A DNA stretch of 64,000 nt, from contig NZ_BJMN01000036.1 in assembly GCF_006539185.1 (NCBI RefSeq), positions 46,180-110,179 of the forward strand, given 5' to 3'. How positions within the stretch are numbered: the first letter of the stretch is position 1; each line of letters starts with the position of its first letter. The notes below the pieces were generated by a model. That model did no database searches, had not been told where the DNA came from, and saw only the letters and a program-made list of their open reading frames with translations. The position numbers were made by a program, and so were the translations under genes. This stretch comes from Streptomyces gardneri. Its GTDB lineage: Bacteria > Actinomycetota > Actinomycetes > Streptomycetales > Streptomycetaceae. Below are positions 16,298 to 24,458 of the stretch, one piece after another.

Positions 16298-16822
16298 ATG
16301 GTGCGAATCGTGCTTGTTCAGGGGGACATCACCGCCGAGGCGGCCGACGCGGTGGTCAACGCCGCGAACTCCTCGCTGCTCGGGGGCGGCGGCGTCGACG
16401 GGGCCATCCACCGGAAGGGCGGGCCGGAGATCCTCGCCGCCTGCCAGGACCTGAGGCGCTCCCACTATGGCAAGGGCCTGCCGACCGGACGGGCCGTGGC
16501 GACGACCGCGGGGCGGCTGCCGGCCCGGCATGTGATCCACACCGTGGGACCGGTCTGGTCGCGGAACGAGGACCGGTCGGCCCTGCTCGCCTCCTGCTAT
16601 CGCGAATCCCTGCGGATCGCCGACGAGCTGGGCGACCGTACGGTCGCCTTCCCGGCCATCTCCACCGGGATCTACGGCTGGCCGATGGACGACGGGGCCA
16701 GGATCGCCGTGGAGACCGTACGGGCCGCCTCCACCGAGGTGGAGGAGGTGCGCTTCGTGCTGTTCGACGCGGGGGCGTACGCGGCCTTCGAGGCGGCTGT
16801 GGGCAGGCAGGACCTTCCATAG
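16298..16822 (+). CDS. Macro-domain O-acetyl-ADP-ribose deacetylase (YmdB-like)
   Basis: A 174-residue single macro domain. Key loops are present: GDIT (adenine/ribose pocket), VVNAANSSLLGGGGVDGAI with the catalytic Asn and Gly-rich loop, and AFPAISTGIYGWP for the phosphate loop. It hydrolyses O-acetyl-ADP-ribose or mono-ADP-ribosyl esters in the cytoplasm. It sits alone after the tRNA terminator. No adjacent ADP-ribosyltransferase was seen, so it is not a toxin-antitoxin pair here. Confidence 0.92.
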   Translation: MVRIVLVQGDITAEAADAVVNAANSSLLGGGGVDGAIHRKGGPEILAACQDLRRSHYGKGLPTGRAVATTAGRLPARHVIHTVGPVWSRNEDRSALLASCYRESLRIADELGDRTVAFPAISTGIYGWPMDDGARIAVETVRAASTEVEEVRFVLFDAGAYAAFEAAVGRQDLP

Positions 16823-17222
16823 GAAGGTTTGTCGAACATTTCCGCCATTGCGGTCGGTGAGTTCGAATTCCACGCTCCCGGGACGCGCCGGGTCGTCTTT
16901 CCGAGATAAGGATTGGCGGAAAATCTGCCGGAACGCTTCCTCCCTTGCCGTGCACGGATCCACTCGACGCCACACCCCCTTCCGACCGGCTGAGCTGCGC
17001 CGTTCTCGCTTCGCCGGGGTTTATCAGGCTGTCCTCACGCTTGCGGGGGAATAAGCCGCTCCGGGGTGGTTCGCCGGGGATTCGGTGGGCAACTCTGGAT
17101 TCGCGACGTCGAGCACAACGACCGAGGCGGTCGGCCAACTGCCTGGGTAATGGCTGTAGTTCAGAGAAGTTCTCGAAGCAGTTCCGTGCAAAGCACCAGT
17201 TTCAGTTCCCGGAGGAACAGAC
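16823..17222. promoter_or_regulatory. 400-bp leader region of the small secreted protein gene
   Basis: AT-richer than its surroundings, with no open frame of coding character. It should contain the promoter and a long 5' leader for the secreted protein at 17223. The ribosome site GGAGGA is at 17211-17216. I could not assign a convincing -10/-35 pair. Confidence 0.5.
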
Positions 17223-17528
17223 ATGGCAAGCATCCGTACCGCCCGCGTCCTCGCCGCTGCCGCCGCCCTGCCCCTCGCCGCCGCGCTCTTCACCGGGGTG
17301 GCCCAGGCCGACAACGGTGGGTTCGCGGACGACGGATCGAACACCAGCGTCGCCACGATCATCGGCAGTGGCGTGGGTGGCGACAACAACGGAAACTCGA
17401 CCACCACGCAGCAGGTGGCGACCGGTTCCGGTGCCTCCAACCAGAACAACACGGCGAGCGTGAACGGCTCCGCGTTCACCCACATCGACCAGTCGAACGC
17501 GGTGGTGAACTTCTACCCGTGGTGGTAG
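17223..17528 (+). CDS. Small secreted Asn/Ser/Thr/Gln-rich protein, function unknown
   Basis: A 101-residue protein with a signal peptide cleaved after Ala29 (GVAQA). The mature 72 residues are rich in Asn, Gly, Ser, Thr and Gln, contain no cysteine and end in an aromatic NFYPWW. Spaced polar repeats (GDNNGN, SNQNNTASVNGS) and alternating small hydrophobics suggest beta-strand or amyloid-like assembly, as in curli. It lacks the chaplin signature and I do not identify it as a rodlin. A strong ribosome site (GGAGGA) and a terminator indicate a monocistronic, possibly well-expressed gene. Confidence 0.8.
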   Translation: MASIRTARVLAAAAALPLAAALFTGVAQADNGGFADDGSNTSVATIIGSGVGGDNNGNSTTTQQVATGSGASNQNNTASVNGSAFTHIDQSNAVVNFYPWW

Positions 17529-17580
17529 CCGGCAGCAGCACGGGAGCCGGCCCGACGGGGGGCGTGATCGCAGTGTGAAC

Positions 17581-17631
17581 GACGGCCTGTACGCCGGTAC
17601 TTCGGTACCGGGGTGCGGGCCGTCCGCGTTT
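17581..17631 (+). terminator. Intrinsic terminator
   Basis: GACGGCC pairs with GGCCGTC around an inner CGCCGGTAC/GGTACCGGG hairpin with a TTC loop, followed by CGCGTTTT. It ends the small secreted protein transcript. Confidence 0.8.
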
Positions 17632-17669
17632 TCACGCCCCGCGCGTCCGGGGGCGTGCGGTCTCCGACC

Positions 17670-17703
17670 TTGACAGAGGTCCTGAATCTGACGGACAGTC
17701 AGA
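17670..17703 (+). promoter_or_regulatory. Promoter with overlapping dyad, likely repressor-controlled
   Basis: TTGACA at 17670-17675 is a perfect -35. The expected -10 region lies inside a dyad, TCTGAC-GGACA-GTCAGA (17687-17703). This layout suits repression by a TetR-type protein and is the only promoter candidate for the five-gene operon starting at 17735. No TetR gene is adjacent, so the regulator must be elsewhere. Confidence 0.6.
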
Positions 17704-17734
17704 AACCTCAGTCGTCCCACGGGAGGCCGTCGCC

Positions 17735-18961
17735 GTGCACCTCGCCCCGACCGAGCGGCAGCTGCGGCTGCGCGCCGAACTCCGCGCGTACTTCCGCGAG
17801 GTGATGCCCGACGGCCCGCCTCCCCCCGACGACACCGCCGCCCAGCGCCTGCTGCTCCGCCGGATCGGGGCCGACGGGCTGCTCGGCCTCGGCTGGCCGG
17901 AGGAGTACGGCGGCCAGGGCCGCGGCTCCGACGAGCAGTTCGTCTTCTTCGACGAGGCCTACCGGGCCGGCGCCCCCGTCTCGATGGTCACCCTCAACAC
18001 CGTCGGACCCACCCTCATGAAGTACGGGACCGCCGAACAGAAGGCCTACTTCCTGCCGCGGATCCTGCGCGGCGAGACCGTCTTCGCCATCGGTTACAGC
18101 GAGCCCGAGGCCGGTACGGACCTCGCCTCGCTGCGGACCCGGGCGGTGCGGGAGGGAGGCGAGGGGGACGGAGGCGTACGGGGCGGAGACGTGCCGGGCG
18201 GAGGCGTACGGGAGGGGGCGGACTGGCTGATCGACGGGCAGAAGATCTTCACCTCCAACGCCCAGAACGCCGACTGGATCTGGCTCGCCTGCCGCACCGA
18301 TCCCGCCGCGCCGCCGCACCGGGGCATCTCCATCGTCCTCGTCCCCACCGACGCGCCGGGCTTCTCCTGGACCCCCATCCAGACCGTCGGCGGGCTGACG
18401 ACGACCGCCACCTACTACGACGGGATACGGGTCCCCGCCGGGAACCTCGTCGGGCCGGAGCACGGCGGCTGGGGGCTGATCACCGAGCAGCTCAACCACG
18501 AGCGGGTCGCGCTCGCCGCGATCGGCATGCAGGCCGAGGACTTCTTCGCGACGGCGCTCGACCGGGCGAGTACCCCCGATCCGGTGACGGGCAGGCGCCG
18601 CATTGACGAGCCGTGGATACGGATTCGGGCCGCCGAAGCGCATGCCCGGCTGGCGGCGACGCGCCTGCTCAACTGGCGTTTGGTGGGGGATGTGGGGGCC
18701 GGCCGGCTGGCTCCGGGGGACGCGAGCGGCGTGAAGTTCGCGGGAACCGAATCGGCGGTCGAGGTGTATCGAATATGTCAGGAGATCGCGGGCGGGGCGG
18801 GGACGGTGCGAGCGGGTTCGCCGGGGGAGTTCGACGGCGGCGAGCTGGAGCGCATGAACCGGGCCGCTCAGATCAACACCTTCGGGGGAGGGGTGAGCGA
18901 GGTGCAGCGCGAGATCGTCGCGAGGATGCGGCTCGGCATGAAGGGGAGGGGGCGGCGATGA
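17735..18961 (+). CDS. Acyl-CoA dehydrogenase, first gene of igr-like operon (FadE29/ChsE2-like position)
   Basis: A 408-residue flavin acyl-CoA dehydrogenase: alpha N-domain, central FAD-contact region (AIGYSEPEAGTDLASL), WLIDGQKIFTSNA, and a C-terminal helical domain ending AQINTFGGGVSEVQREIVARM, the usual late motif. Residues about 138-163 hold a Gly/Arg/Glu-rich insertion that does not belong to the family. The GTG start follows GGGAGG. In M. tuberculosis FadE28 and FadE29 form a heterotetramer that dehydrogenates the three-carbon steroid side chain. Assignment to that role is from operon content. Confidence 0.85.
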   Translation: MHLAPTERQLRLRAELRAYFREVMPDGPPPPDDTAAQRLLLRRIGADGLLGLGWPEEYGGQGRGSDEQFVFFDEAYRAGAPVSMVTLNTVGPTLMKYGTAEQKAYFLPRILRGETVFAIGYSEPEAGTDLASLRTRAVREGGEGDGGVRGGDVPGGGVREGADWLIDGQKIFTSNAQNADWIWLACRTDPAAPPHRGISIVLVPTDAPGFSWTPIQTVGGLTTTATYYDGIRVPAGNLVGPEHGGWGLITEQLNHERVALAAIGMQAEDFFATALDRASTPDPVTGRRRIDEPWIRIRAAEAHARLAATRLLNWRLVGDVGAGRLAPGDASGVKFAGTESAVEVYRICQEIAGGAGTVRAGSPGEFDGGELERMNRAAQINTFGGGVSEVQREIVARMRLGMKGRGRR

Positions 18962-19920
18962 GCGAGGGGGAGCGGACCGACGCGGAGTCCGCGGCGGACG
19001 GCCTGTACGAGCGGATCGCCGCGTACGAGGGGCGGTCCGCCGCCACCGCCGGGGTCGGCAAGGACCCGGTCAACCTGCCCATGATCCGGCACTGGTGCGA
19101 GGCCATGGGCGATGCCCACCCGGCGTACGAGGGGCCGGGGGCGGTCGCGCCACCGACCATGCTCCAGGCCTGGACCATGGGCGGACTCTCCGGGCACGGC
19201 GACCGCTCCGAGGCGTACGACGAGCTCTTCGCGCTCCTCGACGGCGCGGGGTACACCTCGGTCGTCGCGACCGACTGCGAGCAGGAGTACCTCCGGCCGC
19301 TGCGGCCGGGGGACGCGATCACCTTCGACGCCGTCATCGAGTCCGTGTCGCCGCGCAAGACGACCAAGCTCGGGACCGGGCACTTCGTCACGACCCGCAT
19401 GGACGTCCGGGCGGACGGCGAACTCGCGGGCACCCACCGCTTCCGCATCCTCAAGTACGCGCCTGCCGGACGCCCTTCGAAGACCGACCGACGCCCACCG
19501 GAGGCCGCCGCCGCGGCTCCCCGGCGGCCCCGCCCGGTCGTCAACCGGGACAACGCGGGCTTCTGGGAGGGCGTGGCCGCACACCGGCTGCTCATCCAGC
19601 GCTGCGGCGACTGCGCGAGCCTGCGCCTGCCCTGGCTGCCGGGGTGCGCCGAGTGCGGCTCGCCGGAGTGGGACACGGTCGAGGCGAGCGGCGCCGGGAC
19701 CGTCTACTCGTACGTGGTGATGCACCACCCGCCCTTCCCGGCCTTCGACCCTCCCTACGCGGTCGGCCTGATCGAACTGGCCGAGGGCGTGCGGATGATC
19801 AGCAACGTGGTGGGTGTGCCGTACGACAAGGTCCGGATCGGGATGCCGGTGCGGCTGGAGTTCCTGCGGGTCGACGAGGAGCTGGAGCTTCCCGTCTTCC
19901 GTGCGGGAGGGGAGGGCTGA
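18958..19920 (+). CDS. Bifunctional MaoC-like / DUF35 OB-fold protein (ChsH2-like)
   Basis: A 320-residue protein. The N-terminal half (about 40-170) is a hot-dog MaoC-like domain (IRHWCEAMGDAHPAY). The C-terminal half (about 195-320) is DUF35: a zinc ribbon with Cys216, Cys219, Cys230 and Cys233, then an OB fold. This two-domain architecture is that of mycobacterial ChsH2, whose MaoC half pairs with ChsH1 as the steroid enoyl-CoA hydratase and whose DUF35 half binds Ltp2. The ATG overlaps the previous stop (ATGA). A Pro/Arg/Ala linker joins the domains. Confidence 0.87.
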   Translation: MSEGERTDAESAADGLYERIAAYEGRSAATAGVGKDPVNLPMIRHWCEAMGDAHPAYEGPGAVAPPTMLQAWTMGGLSGHGDRSEAYDELFALLDGAGYTSVVATDCEQEYLRPLRPGDAITFDAVIESVSPRKTTKLGTGHFVTTRMDVRADGELAGTHRFRILKYAPAGRPSKTDRRPPEAAAAAPRRPRPVVNRDNAGFWEGVAAHRLLIQRCGDCASLRLPWLPGCAECGSPEWDTVEASGAGTVYSYVVMHHPPFPAFDPPYAVGLIELAEGVRMISNVVGVPYDKVRIGMPVRLEFLRVDEELELPVFRAGGEG

Positions 19921-19921
19921 C

Positions 19922-21004
19922 ATGGACTTCACCCCCACCGAGGAGCAGGAGGCCGCCCGGGACCTGGCCGCGCGGATCTTCGGCGACCTCGCCACCCATG
20001 AGCGGCTCGCGGCCGCGGGCACCGGTAGCGACGCCGAGCTGTGGAAGGCGCTCTGCGCGGCCGGTCTCCCCGGCGCCGTCGAGGAGACCGGGCTGCTCGG
20101 CCTCGTGCTCCTCCTGGAGGAGCAGGGGCGCAGGACCGCGCAGGTACCGCTCGCCGCGACCTGTGTGTACGGGATCCTCGCCGTCGCCCGGCACGGCACC
20201 GAGGAGCAGCGAGCCCGGCTCCTGCCGGGCCTCCGCGACGGTACGACGGTGGTGACGGGCGCCTTCCCCGGGACCGGCGGGGTCGTGGCGCACGAGGGGC
20301 GGCTCGGCGGGGCCGTCGAGTGGGTGCCGTGGCTCAGGGACGCCACGCACGTCCTCGTGGCGGACGCGGAGCGCGGTCTGTGGCTCGTCCGCACCGAGGA
20401 CGCGGCCCGGATCGAGCCCGTCGAGCTCACCGCGCCCTGGTCCGCGGGGCGGCTGGTGCTCGACGGCACGGCGGCGGAACGGCTGGGGACCGGCTCGGGC
20501 TCGGGTGCCGGCTCTGGCTCCGGCTCGGACGCCGTCGGACCCGGCTTCGACGCCTACACGGACGTGCTGGTCGCCGCGCGGGTCGCCTTCGCCGGGCTTC
20601 AGGCGGGGGTGTGCGCGGGGTCCCTCGCCAAGGCTGTGGAGTACACCTCCGTACGCGAGCAGTTCGGGCGCCCGCTCGCCACCCACCAGGCGGTCCAGCT
20701 GCGTGCCGCGGACGCCTACATGGACACCGAGGCCATCCGGGTCACGGCCTACGAGGCGGCCTGGCGCCACGACGAGGGCCTGGACGCCGCCGAGGCCGCG
20801 CTGACCGCCGCCTGGTGGGCTTCCGAGGCGGGAAAGCGGGTCGTGCACACCGGGCAGCACCTCCACGGCGGCATGGGCGCCGACCTCGACCACCCCGTCC
20901 ACCGGCACTTCCTGTGGGGCCGGCAGCTCGATGCGTACCTGGGCTGCGGCACCGAACTCCTCGCCGAACTCGGCGACCTGCTCGCGAAGGGAGACCCGTC
21001 ATGA
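19922..21004 (+). CDS. Acyl-CoA dehydrogenase, igr-like operon (FadE28/ChsE1-like position)
   Basis: A 360-residue, divergent acyl-CoA dehydrogenase. It begins MDFTPTEEQEAARDLAARIF. The C-terminal domain has YTSVREQFGRPLATHQAVQ and HTGQHLHGGMGADLDHPVHRHF, typical FAD/CoA-binding stretches of the FadE28 type. A Gly-Ser repeat insertion occupies about residues 189-204. It is shorter than its partner and probably forms the second subunit of an alpha2beta2 enzyme. The ATG is one base after the ChsH2-like stop; its own stop overlaps the next start (ATGA). Confidence 0.85.
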   Translation: MDFTPTEEQEAARDLAARIFGDLATHERLAAAGTGSDAELWKALCAAGLPGAVEETGLLGLVLLLEEQGRRTAQVPLAATCVYGILAVARHGTEEQRARLLPGLRDGTTVVTGAFPGTGGVVAHEGRLGGAVEWVPWLRDATHVLVADAERGLWLVRTEDAARIEPVELTAPWSAGRLVLDGTAAERLGTGSGSGAGSGSGSDAVGPGFDAYTDVLVAARVAFAGLQAGVCAGSLAKAVEYTSVREQFGRPLATHQAVQLRAADAYMDTEAIRVTAYEAAWRHDEGLDAAEAALTAAWWASEAGKRVVHTGQHLHGGMGADLDHPVHRHFLWGRQLDAYLGCGTELLAELGDLLAKGDPS

Positions 21005-21390
21005 AGCCAGGGGAAGAGCTGCCACCGCTCACGATCCCGATCACCCGCACCCTGATCGTCGCCGGGGCCGTGGCCTCCCGCGACTACCAGGACGTGCACC
21101 ACGACGCCGAACTGGCCAGGGAGAAGGGCTCCCCGGACATCTTCATGAACATCCTCACGACCAACGGACTCGTCGGCCGCTACATCACCGACCACTTCGG
21201 CCCCGGCGCGGTCCTCCGCAGGGTCGCCATCCGGCTCGGCGCCCCCAACTACCCCGGGGACACGATGACCCTGACCGGGACGGTCACCGAGGTGGCCGGG
21301 GACACGGCCACGGTCCGGGTCGTCGGGGCCAACGACCTGGGACACCACGTCACCGGGACGGTCACCGTCACCGTGGAGGTGGCGCCATGA
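21001..21390 (+). CDS. MaoC-like enoyl-CoA hydratase subunit (ChsH1-like)
   Basis: A 129-residue single hot-dog domain. ASRDYQDVHHD gives Asp28 and His33, the same five-residue spacing as the Asp/His catalytic dyad of mycobacterial ChsH1 and of R-specific hydratases. It would pair with the MaoC half of the ChsH2-like protein to hydrate the steroid enoyl-CoA. It is coupled to both neighbours through ATGA overlaps. The length matches ChsH1. Confidence 0.88.
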   Translation: MKPGEELPPLTIPITRTLIVAGAVASRDYQDVHHDAELAREKGSPDIFMNILTTNGLVGRYITDHFGPGAVLRRVAIRLGAPNYPGDTMTLTGTVTEVAGDTATVRVVGANDLGHHVTGTVTVTVEVAP

Positions 21391-22553
21391 GCGTCCGCAC
21401 CAGGGACGCCATCGGCGGGCGGGCGGCCGTCGTCGGCATCGGGGCGACGGAGTTCTCCAAGAACTCGGGCCGCAGCGAGCTCTCCCTCGCCGCCGAGGCG
21501 GTACGGGCCGCCCTCGACGACGCCGGACTGACCCCCGGCGACGTCGACGGCCTGGTCACCTTCACCATGGACACCAACCCCGAGATCACCGTCGCCCAGG
21601 CCGCCGGCATCGGCGAGCTGTCCTTCTTCTCCCGCGTGCACTACGGGGGCGGGGCAGCCTGCGCCACCGTCCAGCAGGCCGCGCTCGCCGTCGCCGGCGG
21701 CGTCGCCGAAGTCGTCGTCTGCTACCGGGCGTTCAACGAGCGGTCCGGGCGCCGCTTCGGCTCCGGCGTCCAGCAGCGCGAGCCCTCCGCCGAAGGCGCC
21801 GCGCTCGGCTGGCAGCTGCCCTTCGGGCTGCTCACCCCGGCCTCCTGGGTCGCGATGGCCGCCCAGCGGTACCTCCACACCTACGGGCTGACCCCGGACG
21901 CCTTCGGCCATGTCGCGGTCACCGACCGGCGGCACGCGGCCCGCAACCCCGCCGCGTACTTCCACGGGAAGCCGATCACCCTCGCCGACCATGCGGCCTC
22001 GCGCTGGATCGTCGAGCCGCTGCGGCTCCTCGACTGCTGCCAGGAGACCGACGGCGGTCAGGCGATCGTGGTCACCTCGGTCGAGCGCGCCCGCGACCTG
22101 CCCCGCCCGCCCGCCGTGATCCTGGCGGCGGCGCAGGGCGCCGGACGCAAGCAGGAGGCCATGACCAGTTTCTACCGGGACGAGTTGACCGGGCTGCCGG
22201 AGATGGGCGTCGTCGCCCGGCAGCTCTGGCGGACCGCCGGCCTCGCGCCGGCCGACATCGACGTGGCCATCCTCTACGACCACTTCACGCCGTTCGTGCT
22301 GATGCAGCTGGAGGAGTTCGGCTTCTGCGGTCCGGGGGAGGCGGCGGACTTCGTCGCGGCCGACGCCGTCCCGCTGAACACCCACGGCGGGCAGCTCGGC
22401 GAGGCCTATCTGCACGGCATGAACGGCATCGCGGAGGCGGTGCGGCAACTGCGCGGCACGTCCGTGAACCAGATACCCGGCGCGGCCCGGACCCTGGTCA
22501 CGGCGGGCACCGGGGTTCCCACGTCCGGGTTGATCCTGGGCACGGACGGCTGA
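21387..22553 (+). CDS. Lipid-transfer protein/thiolase-fold aldolase (Ltp2-like)
   Basis: A 388-residue thiolase-superfamily protein: AAVVGIGATEFSKNSGRSELSLA start, GGGAACATVQQA where thiolases carry the nucleophile, and NTHGGQLGEAYLHGMNG near the end. Tyr297 (YDHFTP) and Tyr341 (EAYLHG) are candidates for the tyrosines used by actinobacterial Ltp2, a retro-aldolase that releases propionyl-CoA from the 17-hydroxy steroid side chain together with the DUF35 part of ChsH2. The ATG overlaps the previous stop. Last gene of the coupled set. Confidence 0.88.
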   Translation: MSVRTRDAIGGRAAVVGIGATEFSKNSGRSELSLAAEAVRAALDDAGLTPGDVDGLVTFTMDTNPEITVAQAAGIGELSFFSRVHYGGGAACATVQQAALAVAGGVAEVVVCYRAFNERSGRRFGSGVQQREPSAEGAALGWQLPFGLLTPASWVAMAAQRYLHTYGLTPDAFGHVAVTDRRHAARNPAAYFHGKPITLADHAASRWIVEPLRLLDCCQETDGGQAIVVTSVERARDLPRPPAVILAAAQGAGRKQEAMTSFYRDELTGLPEMGVVARQLWRTAGLAPADIDVAILYDHFTPFVLMQLEEFGFCGPGEAADFVAADAVPLNTHGGQLGEAYLHGMNGIAEAVRQLRGTSVNQIPGAARTLVTAGTGVPTSGLILGTDG

Positions 22554-22605
22554 CACGACGGCCTCAGCGGTGGCCGGGCGGGGCGGGCGGCTCTTCACTC
22601 GCGCC

Positions 22606-23814
22606 ATGAGCACAAACGCACCGCCCTCGCCCTCGTCCTTCCGTCCGCCGTACGCACGGTCCGCGCCGCCTCCCGGGGCGCGGGCCGTGGCCACCGCCCT
22701 GGTGGTGGCGATGGCCGGAGCGGCTCTCCTCGCCGGCCCGGCCGGCGCCTCGGCCGTGGCCCCCGCCGCCCCAGTGGCCCCCGCCCCGGTGGCACCCGCC
22801 CCAATGGCCCCCGCCCCGGCCGCGCCCGATTCCGACACCGACGCGGGCGCGCCGCCCGCGTCTCCGCCCGAGCCCGAGTCCGAGTCCGCTCCCGACTCCG
22901 AGTCCGCTCCCGACTCCGAGTCCGCTCCCGTGTCCGCGCCGCGCTTCGCGGGCAAGGCCTTCGACACCTGTGAGGCGCCGTCGCTCGCGGTGATGAGGGC
23001 CTGGCTCAGCTCCCCGTACCGGGCCGTCGGGGTCTACTTCGGGGGCCGGGGCCGAGGGTGCCCCGTCCAGAAGGAGCTGACCCCCGCCTGGGTCGCCTCC
23101 GCCCACGCCATGGGCTGGAAGCTGCTGCCGCTCTTCGTCGGCTCCCAGGCGCCGTGCGTCCACTCCGCCGCGAAGCGGCCGTACGCCATCGGCAGCCGCC
23201 CCTCGAGCCAGGGCGTGCAGGAGGCGGGCGACGCGGTGCGGGCGGCGCGGGCTCTGGGGATCGGCGCGAGCAGCCCGCTGTACCTGGACATCGAGGCGTT
23301 CCGACTGGAGGACACGAGCTGCGCCGCCACCACCCTCTCCTTCGTCCGCGCGTGGAACAGGGAGGTGCGGCGCCTCGGCTATCTGCCCGGCTACTACAGC
23401 AGCGCCGACACCGGGATCCGGCAGATCGAGAGGGAGCGGAAGGCGGGTACGCAGGACCTGCCCTCCGTGCTGTGGTTCGCGCGCTGGCGGGGCGAGCCCG
23501 CGCTGTACACGGAGACGTCGCTGCACCCGGAGGCCTGGATGCCGCACGCCCGGATCCACCAGTACGTGGGCAACGTCGCCGAGTCGTACGGAGGACGCCG
23601 GATGCTGATCGACCGGAACGCGGTGGACGCCCCGGTCGCCCGCGTCACGACGGCCGGAACAGCCGCTTCGACCCGGTTTCGACCCGGCCCCGACCCTGAC
23701 TCCGGTGCGGGGCGACTCCACCCAGAGGAGGTCCGGCAGCCGTCTCTCCTCCAACCTGAGGCGGACCCCGGTTCGGGACCTGGGGCCGATACGCCGGGCG
23801 CGCTCCGCTTCTAG
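22606..23814 (+). CDS. Secreted DUF1906 (Rv2525c-like glycoside-hydrolase-fold) protein
   Basis: A 402-residue exported protein. A basic/Pro-rich N-terminus and hydrophobic segment (about 27-50) form the signal. A low-complexity Ala/Pro region leads into a repeated Asp-Ser-Glu-Ser-Ala-Pro unit (18-bp DNA repeat near 22890-22930). The DUF1906 TIM-barrel follows at about 115-350: GKAFDTCEAPS, VGVYFGGRG, SPLYLDIEAF, LPGYYSSADTG, ARIHQYVGN. Rv2525c is a Tat-exported cell-wall-linked homologue; enzymatic activity is unproven. Start ATG 22606 lacks a strong ribosome site; an in-frame GTG at 22570 is possible. Confidence 0.82.
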   Translation: MSTNAPPSPSSFRPPYARSAPPPGARAVATALVVAMAGAALLAGPAGASAVAPAAPVAPAPVAPAPMAPAPAAPDSDTDAGAPPASPPEPESESAPDSESAPDSESAPVSAPRFAGKAFDTCEAPSLAVMRAWLSSPYRAVGVYFGGRGRGCPVQKELTPAWVASAHAMGWKLLPLFVGSQAPCVHSAAKRPYAIGSRPSSQGVQEAGDAVRAARALGIGASSPLYLDIEAFRLEDTSCAATTLSFVRAWNREVRRLGYLPGYYSSADTGIRQIERERKAGTQDLPSVLWFARWRGEPALYTETSLHPEAWMPHARIHQYVGNVAESYGGRRMLIDRNAVDAPVARVTTAGTAASTRFRPGPDPDSGAGRLHPEEVRQPSLLQPEADPGSGPGADTPGALRF

Positions 23815-23823
23815 CGTGGAGTC

Positions 23824-24381
23824 ATGACCCCGCCACCCTCTGGCCCTGTCTGCACCGGCGCCTCGAAGGCCGCCCTCGGCCACGCGCCGTACCCGTCGTT
23901 CTCCTCGTACGTCCGGGCGCGTGGTCCTGTGCTGCTGCGGACGGCGCGCTCCCTGACCGCCAACCCCTGTGACGCCGAGGACCTCCTCCAGACCGCGCTC
24001 ACCAAGACCTTCATGGCCTGGGAGCGCATCGAGGACCACCGCGCCCTGGACGGCTACGTCCGCCGCGCGCTGCTGAACACCCGTACGTCGCAGTGGCGCA
24101 AGCGCAAGGTCGACGAGTTCGCCTGCGAGGAGCTGCCGGAGCCGGTCGGCCTCCCGGAGCCCGACCCGGCCGACCGTCAGGTGCTGCACGACGCGATGTG
24201 GCGAGCCGTGATGAAGCTGCCGGAGCGCCAGCGCCAGATGGTGGTCCTGCGGTACTACGAGGACCTCAGCGAGGCCCAGACCGCCGAGGTCCTCGGGGTC
24301 TCCGTCGGCACGGTCAAGAGCGCGGTGTCCCGGGCGCTCGGCAAGCTCCGCGAGGACCCGGAACTGACCCCCGCACGGTAG
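23824..24381 (+). CDS. SigE-family ECF RNA polymerase sigma factor
   Basis: A 185-residue sigma factor. Region 2 (about 25-95) contains LTANPCDAEDLLQTALTKTFMAW. Region 4 (about 125-180) has LPERQRQMVVLRYYEDLSEAQTAEVLGVSVGTVKSAVSRAL, including the helix-turn-helix. This is the Streptomyces 'SigE family' with a typical 50-residue linker. No anti-sigma factor is adjacent. It starts nine bases after the DUF1906 stop, so the two may be cotranscribed. Confidence 0.9.
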   Translation: MTPPPSGPVCTGASKAALGHAPYPSFSSYVRARGPVLLRTARSLTANPCDAEDLLQTALTKTFMAWERIEDHRALDGYVRRALLNTRTSQWRKRKVDEFACEELPEPVGLPEPDPADRQVLHDAMWRAVMKLPERQRQMVVLRYYEDLSEAQTAEVLGVSVGTVKSAVSRALGKLREDPELTPAR

Positions 24382-24458
24382 GAGTCCGCCGGGAATCAGA
24401 GGGAAGAGCGACTTCCGCCAGCGATCACTGGCAATTTACGTACTCCCGGGTAGTGACA

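Noticed and set aside
16298..16822. DarG-type antitoxin (macro domain)
   Set aside because: No adjacent DarT-like ADP-ribosyltransferase; the protein is a stand-alone YmdB-like macro domain.
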